Positions 58,439-64,000 of a stretch of DNA of 64,000 bases are shown here, piece after piece. This stretch comes from Metarhizium brunneum. Taxonomy: Eukaryota; Ascomycota; Sordariomycetes; Hypocreales; Clavicipitaceae. The DNA lies in contig NC_089423.1 in assembly GCF_013426205.1 (NCBI RefSeq), forward strand, positions 62,001-126,000, in the 5' to 3' direction. Both the position numbers and the translations under genes were made by a program. The notes under the pieces were generated by a model. That model had not been told where the DNA came from, did not search any database, and was given only the letters and a program-made list of their open reading frames with translations. The stretch's first letter is position 1. Every line of letters starts with the position of its first letter.

Positions 58439-59115
58439 ATGTCGCCTCAACCCAGCATCATGGATGGACTACCCAGCCCGAGATTCCCCAAATACGCATT
58501 CCCAGTCCCGCCCATTATTTTACCATCGCAATTCGGCCTCACGTCAATCGAGTTAGTCCCTGAATGCACAGTCTTAGAAAGCACTCCAGCCCACTTGCTG
58601 CAGCGGTATACGACGACCAACTCGCCGTTCTGTACGATTATTACCACCCTCCACCAGGTAAAATAGGGCGCATTGTCTACAAACCTATCCAAGAAGCCCT
58701 TTACCGACCGCGGTTATCGACATTCAAAGCCGCGTTGCGATATCTGCACAAAGCCAGCAGTGATCGATGCTATTGTGCCTCTTCTGATACTCCATTCACA
58801 TGGTGCTTTATGGGCTTTATTGTTGGCCTTGGTCATAGCTTGGAGCTAAATCTTGAGTACCGCATGTTTGGCATCCCGGCAAGAGAATAAAGACTTTGCT
58901 AAAGGCTTTAGTGGCGTGTATTTATCGAAGACAAGTGGATGTATTGCTCCTGGGACATCCCCCCTACCCAAGACGCCACGAAGGGAATACGAGTGAGCTT
59001 GATAGTATAGACTTCGAACGCTACCGTGCACTATACTCGGAGACACTTGTTTGCAACTTATACACGGCGTTTCGAGATATGGCTCGTCTTGCTGGGGTTG
59101 CAGACTCGATATAAG
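58439..59115 (+). pseudogene. uncharacterised gene, possibly frame-broken
   Basis: Three plus-strand frames look protein-like but do not join by clear introns. 58439-58666 (MSPQPSIMDGLPSPRFPKY start), 58564-58890 (SSDTPFTWCFMGFIVGLGHS) and, shifted by one base, 58896-59115 (LDSIDFERYRALYSET, then LVCNLYTAFRDMARL). The switch between the second and third lies around 58880-58895 with no splice sites, suggesting a one-base indel. No known family. It may be a decayed gene or one with a structure I cannot resolve. Confidence 0.35.
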
Positions 59116-59753
59116 AATCACGTTGGTATGTTTCCGCGGCTACATTTTACGCTAAAACTTTTACGCCACTGGCGCTGTTTGAGTTCTCTTCGTGCATGTT
59201 AGAAGCTTACTGAAGACTGAATAAAAATCGTCGACTCAAGCCGCAAAGCCCCTTTTTGACCAGCTCAACGCATGACGCGCTTCTATACCTGTACCCGAGC
59301 CAGCCAAGGCCAGTCTCTACACCATGAGGCCTGGCACCTATGTATATCCAACTACCACCTACTTTGCCCATCTCAAATTAGTAGTGTATGTGTGGCCTGC
59401 ACTTCCAGACCTGAGTTGTGGCCTCCGGGCCGATGAATGTCTCGTCGTGCTGACAAGGGACACGGCGTCTCGTGTCCAATTTTCTTGTGGCTCTTCTGGT
59501 GCAGGCGCCCAGCTCGGAAAACGCCATGAAAGCCATAAAAGTGCTTCAACACTGGTGCCGAGTAAGTCGAGAGCAGGGCAAAGTGTCACCCGTGTTGACG
59601 TTGGCCATACCGCTAGGCTCTCGGAGGCTTTTTGCCTTCCCCGACACGTCAAGAATAACACGTCTTGCAGTGGGCATGCTGGAAATGATGGGTTTGTTTT
59701 GCGTTCTCTGTGCAATGCTCATTGATGACGTCGTGGTTGGGCGAAATTGAAGC
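59116..59753. other. intergenic region
   Basis: About 0.6 kb. Overlapping frames of similar length on both strands (59324-59750 versus 59359-59715), none with a domain. Confidence 0.4.
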
Positions 59754-60996
59754 TTATTTAAGGCATAAGGGGGATTTCGATTTCGCCTGTGTGACGTGTT
59801 CCTCGCCCATATATTGTCGCCACTTCTGCTCCCACCCTGGGCTAATGGGCGGCGGTAGACGCTGCACAGAGTAATCTATTGTCGGTTCCGGTTCCGGCTC
59901 CGGTTCTGGTTCTGGTTCCGGGGTCACCGGCGTCTCGGCCGGCGCAGACACGGGTTGTCCATGCTCGTCTGTCACCAATTTATCCACCCTGTCAACTTCT
60001 TCCATCTCATAATATCCAAGAATTTTGCGGCCGGCCTTTGCAAACCCTGCCCGCACCTGTACTAGGCATGAAATGGCACTAAGTGCGCGTGTGTTATCAA
60101 TGTCTTTTGCTTGTGGAACTACCACCATGGGTCCAATGTCTCTGTTCATTTTCGATCGGGAATCGGCTAGGGCAAGCTTGGAGAAGCTAGACGGCAGGAT
60201 ACTCGCGAGTTCAAAGTCCACTACAGTAATGCGGCCCTCATCATCGAGTATGAAGTTGCCTAGCCAAATGTCCGAGTAACAAAATACCATGGGTTCTTGC
60301 GCAAGATTCTTGACGCGATGTTTTTGTCTTGTCAGGGAGAGAAACTAAGGCGTGGAGAATTGTCAGAATGATGACATGATGCGAGTATTACCTCAAGGCA
60401 TCACGTACCGCATTAAAGTGTTGTTCTAATTCAGTTACATTTCTGTAATGTAGTGAGGCCACGTTGTCGTAAAAGAGCACGTTGCATATGGTCTCTCCGT
60501 TGACAGCGACGGGACGCGAGTTCTGGGGCACCGGGATGCGATGCAACTCTGACAAAGCCAGCGCTACTTGTTTGTATATGTCATCCTTGGTCGCATCATC
60601 AGTTGCCTCTTTCAAGCGTTGAGCCGCAGTCTTGCCTGGAATATACTCCATCACAACATATGATCGACGTTGAGGCCACGCATCGGGGTCACCTGTATGG
60701 ACAGTCACCTGGCAGCCATAATAGACCGCCGGTGCCTTGACTGGGGAGTTGAGCTCGCCAAGTCCATCATGAGCCATTTTCTGTGCGGCCAGCTCGTTCC
60801 ATATGATGGACGAACAATACTTGATCCAGAAAACAGGAGAATCCGCATCTGGGTAGGGCATGCCGACGGTATAACCAAGGGGGTGAGATTTGGTGCAGAG
60901 CCGCACCAGTTCGGCTGGTGACGGCAGCGGGATTGTGACATGCAAGGGCAGCGCTGAGCCGTGCCACTCCCTTGTCATACGGACTGGGCTCGACAT
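59754..60996 (-). CDS. aminoglycoside-phosphotransferase-like (APH) kinase
   Basis: Two exons, 60409-60996 and 59754-60344, joined by a 64-nt intron (donor GTACGT, acceptor TTAG), give 392 residues. N-lobe features: SSIIWNELAAQKMAHDG and SYVVMEYIPGKTAAQRLKE, which matches the hinge of this superfamily. The catalytic loop reads FCYSDIWLGNFIL, with the Asp and downstream Asn of the usual HxDxxxxN, but Tyr-Ser in place of the His-Gly. The metal-binding Asp is in VVDFELA. Fungal members of this expanded family have mostly unknown substrates. The C-terminus bears a Pro-Glu repeat (PEPEPEPEPEPEP) in a disordered tail. ATG 60996 is chosen because the frame upstream is non-ATG and lacks homology features. 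Confidence 0.82.
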
Positions 60997-61417
60997 GCTG
61001 AATGTATCGCGTATTGTAGGCGTGATTAAGGTGCTGCTGTCCGATGAATGAAAAAGGAGGCGAGCTGCAGGGCCAAGTGGAATCAAATCGGAGAGACAAT
61101 GGTCAACATGGCACGTGACGGCTGCCGTCGACGTCTTTGTCGGCACATGCATCTACACCCACGGAACGGAAATTGCTGTTTGTTGGTTTCAAAGCTTCTT
61201 TGTTGGTCCAGTCAGTACATTCAGGTATAAAGATCCAAGAAATATGAATGGCCTTGTCGGACGGGCCCTGAAAAGGCGCTTCGTCAAACGGCTCAAGTTT
61301 GGACTCGCGTGGACATCTTTGCACCATGTCCCCATGGCGATTGTCCTCTTTGCTCCTCACCCAACGGTTCATAGTCTGCACAGCCTTGCATTGTTTCATT
61401 CTTAGAATCTTTCAGTC
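60997..61417. promoter_or_regulatory. divergent promoter region, APH-like kinase / 61418 gene
   Basis: About 420 bp between divergent ATGs; a TATAAAGAT sequence at 61226-61234 is 180 bp upstream of 61418. Confidence 0.3.
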
Positions 61418-62409
61418 ATGTCGAGGAGTATTAAAGTGTCTGGTGCTGCCAAGAACTGCTACTTCCTCTCCTACACACCTGATGTACATGCTCACCTTCC
61501 CTTCTTTCCCGTTACCCTCTCAATGGACTCCCAAACCGGTGATCGAATATCTTTTAACCTGTCGGAGGACCGAAATGCTTTGCCTCAATCATTGCTGCAG
61601 ACCGTGTGCTCTAAATTGTATGTTGAGCTCTTGAAGACAACAACGCCAGAACAAGGCCAACATGGCGAAGAAGGCATCGCCGAAAAGAAGCAGGCTGCCA
61701 ACCATGCAGTGTTTAAGATCATCTTCGCGGATAAATGTGGGACCTATGAGGGTATGCGACTAGAGGTATATGTCAACTTTAAGTACCAGAGCGAGGGAGA
61801 GTCTATAGATGGCCGACAAGTCATCTTTCAATATGGCGGCTTTATAGCCAGCCCTTCCCTCAGTTCTAATCCCTCGAGCAAATCACTTTGGACTTGCAGT
61901 CTACCTATTCACCCTGGGAAGTTGGCGATGTTCTTAGGCTGCTATTCTACCATGCAGCGTCCGAGTTCCAGTTTGTCTGCATTGATAATAAGTATTTTGG
62001 GTGTCGCGATTGGATGTAAGTATTTTACTAATCTATCATGATACCTAATATTATATTTTTATGTAATATAGTATATAAATTTACTTTATTATTAACGTAT
62101 CCTAGTACTCAGGTCATTTGTTTAATGCGCAGGGGTGGCTTTATCCAATCTACCGACATTAGCGAGGTTCTCGCTGGCCCGGACTTGTCAGTCAGAAGCA
62201 TCTATGAAGCCCTTGGTTTTCGATTGGACTATCGGGGGCGCATCTGGGCTTCTCCCATCGATAAAGGCCGATTTCCTTGGAGGCACTATCAGTCACCTTT
62301 AATGCCATATCATGGCTCTCAGAAAGCACTTGAACTAGCCGAGTTATGGGCTCCGTCATCCTTGCACGTGCCACACAGTCAAAACCTGGACAAAGACATC
62401 GGACAATAA
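61418..62409 (+). CDS. uncharacterised fungal protein
   Basis: Best model: exons 61418-61819, 61879-62015 and 62133-62409, 271 residues. The second intron is firm (GTAAGT donor, CAG acceptor, 117 nt). It joins CIDNKYFGCRDWM to GGFIQSTDISEVL. The first intron (59 nt, donor GTCATC, branch TTCTAATC, acceptor GAG) is weaker, but the frame must change between 61800 and 61880, and this restores QITLDLQSTYSPWEV. No signal peptide, no membrane segment. Contains two Cys in VCIDNKYFGC. No family recognised. Confidence 0.5.
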
Positions 62410-63870
62410 ACGTATCACGAGAGCTCAGAGTCAGACTTTGGCGAGGGCTGCCTCAAGCCTCTAGCGCTCACCGACTTCTTACATTTATAGAGACGTCTGA
62501 CCCCTCTCGGCCTCTTAGAAAACCAAGGACCTTTTGTTCCCTAAAGTTGTTTATTAAATTGAGCTTGAACCTCGCGTTCCAAGCCGGGCTACTTTGACCG
62601 TGTTACAGCACATCCTCGAAAACTGAACATGGTCTTTGGTTTCTCAAAGGAGGATTTGGTATTATGGGCGAGTTTTTTTTTTTTTGCGGCTCGCGACCGC
62701 CGTGGGAGCTACCAGATTGTTTGTGCCCAGGCCTGCTTTGTGTTTTCATGTCCTGTTTTATGCTTTCATGTCTTGTTTCGTATTTTTACGTCTTGTTTCT
62801 TATTCTTTCAAGTTAACTATGCGCAATTCTGTTAGTTTTCTTCATGGTCCCATTCTTGTGATTCGCCGCATGCCGCCTGCAGAATCTCCTCTAGATCTGG
62901 GCCTGGCTGACACGAAAGCAAGTTTGTCAATACTCGTTTGCTTTCATTTCGGGCCGGGTACATTACCATTAGGACGAGTCTACTGTCTCCTGTATAGGGA
63001 GTGATATGTTTTAGACCGCCGCTTCAACCGCAAGCACCGGCGAACCTGGTGGTGGTTCAGCTGTGGGTATTTATTAACGGAATATACCCGTTGGCAACTA
63101 AGTGGCTGGGGCTATTTCTCTTCCACTTAGAGGGGGTATAAACGGTTGCTGTCTGATTAGAGCGCGTTCTTATTTTTGACGGTATTGGCACCGCCTTCCT
63201 TGCCGCAGCCGTCCATGATGGACCAATTGAGCCATCACAGTGTTGTGAGAGGAGGCGGGTCGTCTTAGCGTTGCCCTAACTGGCTGTTCGGCCTTTCAGT
63301 GCCGTCCCTTCGGTAATAGTTCTTAGACTAAGATGCCGACACAAAACTCGGGAGAACTCTGGGCCATACGAATGGGACCAAAGACTCGGTACATAGACCA
63401 TTCTGTTTAGGGTAACAGACCCCAGTTTCATCGATACCCCGTCGACTCGTCGGCTGTTGATGTTACAGCTTCGTTTCGAATTTGGGGCCGCCCGAAGAAA
63501 TGTACACGAGTGTGTGTGGAAAGTTTGTCATTAAAACAAGGTAATACATGCTTTACTAACCTAGTAGCCCAACTTGAGTACTGCATTACGGTGGGGGACA
63601 AAAAGCATTCAACCAGGTCCGGTAGCTGAGGATATATCCATATGCTGGCTGCCCAAATAGCACAACCCATATGATAGTATATTAGTGTGCACTTCTTGGT
63701 AAGCAAACCTATCACTATAGACGGTGTATTGCATATTACATATATATAACGCTGGAAAAGACTCCATGTCTCTATCTGCTGGCATGGGTGCCCCGGCTTG
63801 TTATCCCTTGTCCATGCCCTGAGTCAGGTGAACCCAAACCAGAGAACCGTGATATGCTGAAGCAAAAAAA
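62410..63870. other. intergenic region with LTR fragment
   Basis: No gene. 62503-62620 is a fragment of the same LTR family as 31132-31328. A run of 12 T lies at 62674-62685, followed by short repeats of TCATGTC/GTTT. The remainder to the tRNA is unremarkable. Confidence 0.45.
62503..62620 (+). repeat. diverged LTR fragment
   Basis: Shares AAAACCAAGGACCTTT, a following TTGTT.ATTAAATTGAGCT block and TTCCAAGCC with the 3' half of LTR copies B-D. The 5' end is missing. Confidence 0.5.
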
Positions 63871-63961
63871 TCTCCCGGGCGTGATTCGAACACGCGACAT
63901 TCTGATTCAACTGATGAGACAATTACAGTCAGACGCCATAAACCAACTAGACTACCCGGAG
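63871..63961 (-). tRNA. tRNA-Tyr (GTA) with intron
   Basis: The minus strand folds as a tRNA: acceptor CTCCGGG/CCGGGAG with one G-G mismatch, D arm with AGTTGGTT, anticodon stem TCTGA/TCAGA, T arm GCGTG-TTCGAAT-CACGC and discriminator A. The anticodon loop begins CTGTAA, giving GTA. An intron of about 16 nt follows position 37, the canonical place, and tyrosine tRNAs of fungi usually carry one there. The sequence parallels yeast tRNA-Tyr closely in the D arm and acceptor. A run of T follows the 3' end (63864-63870) as Pol III terminator. Confidence 0.92.
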
Positions 63962-64000
63962 ATGGACCAACTTGTGTATCTGGAGGTGAGATATTGTATC

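Overview
The window is nuclear DNA from a filamentous ascomycete, most likely a Sordariomycete of the Hypocreales type. The signs are short introns of about 50-140 nt with GT..AG borders and CTAAC/CTAAT branch sites, fungal-only gene families (Egh16-like secreted protein, PTH11-type rhodopsin-domain membrane proteins, PaxM-like monooxygenase), AT-rich blocks that look like repeat-induced point mutation, and solo LTRs. Genes sit on both strands and nearly all are split, so I rebuilt exon structures by hand from splice sites and reading phase. Those structures are inferences, although in almost every case the joined frames close perfectly.

Layout. 1-3.9 kb is AT-rich and gene-poor with one inverted-repeat element. 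3.9-29.6 kb is the core of interest: a medium-chain dehydrogenase/quinone oxidoreductase, a complete seven-exon mitochondrial F1-ATPase beta subunit gene, an uncharacterised gene, cytochrome P450 no. 1, a BAHD-like acyltransferase, cytochrome P450 no. 2, an eight-to-nine-segment membrane protein of the AscI/PaxA size class, a PaxM-like FAD monooxygenase, then a transposon-scarred stretch, and a short-chain dehydrogenase. Together these look like the tailoring part of a terpenoid or meroterpenoid cluster with no backbone enzyme in view. The F1-beta copy has changes at nearly invariant positions and is a candidate self-resistance gene.

26.6-31.4 kb holds solo LTRs, an hAT-like MITE with an 8-bp target duplication, and transporter remnants. 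32.5-50 kb carries two rhodopsin-domain membrane proteins, a secreted protein with a GxSGG motif, an Egh16-like secreted protein, a frameshifted F-box gene and a large membrane sulfatase/LTA-synthase-like enzyme. 51.4-55.4 kb is AT-rich, with a broken Nudix gene and a small secreted-protein gene that appears to be cut into many tiny exons. 56-62.4 kb has a nitrilase, an unusual Rho-family GTPase, an APH-like kinase and two unknown genes. The window ends with an intron-containing tRNA-Tyr.

The two observations I rate highest are the diverged F1-ATPase beta gene beside the terpenoid-type genes, and the micro-exon secreted-protein gene at 53.6-54.6 kb.
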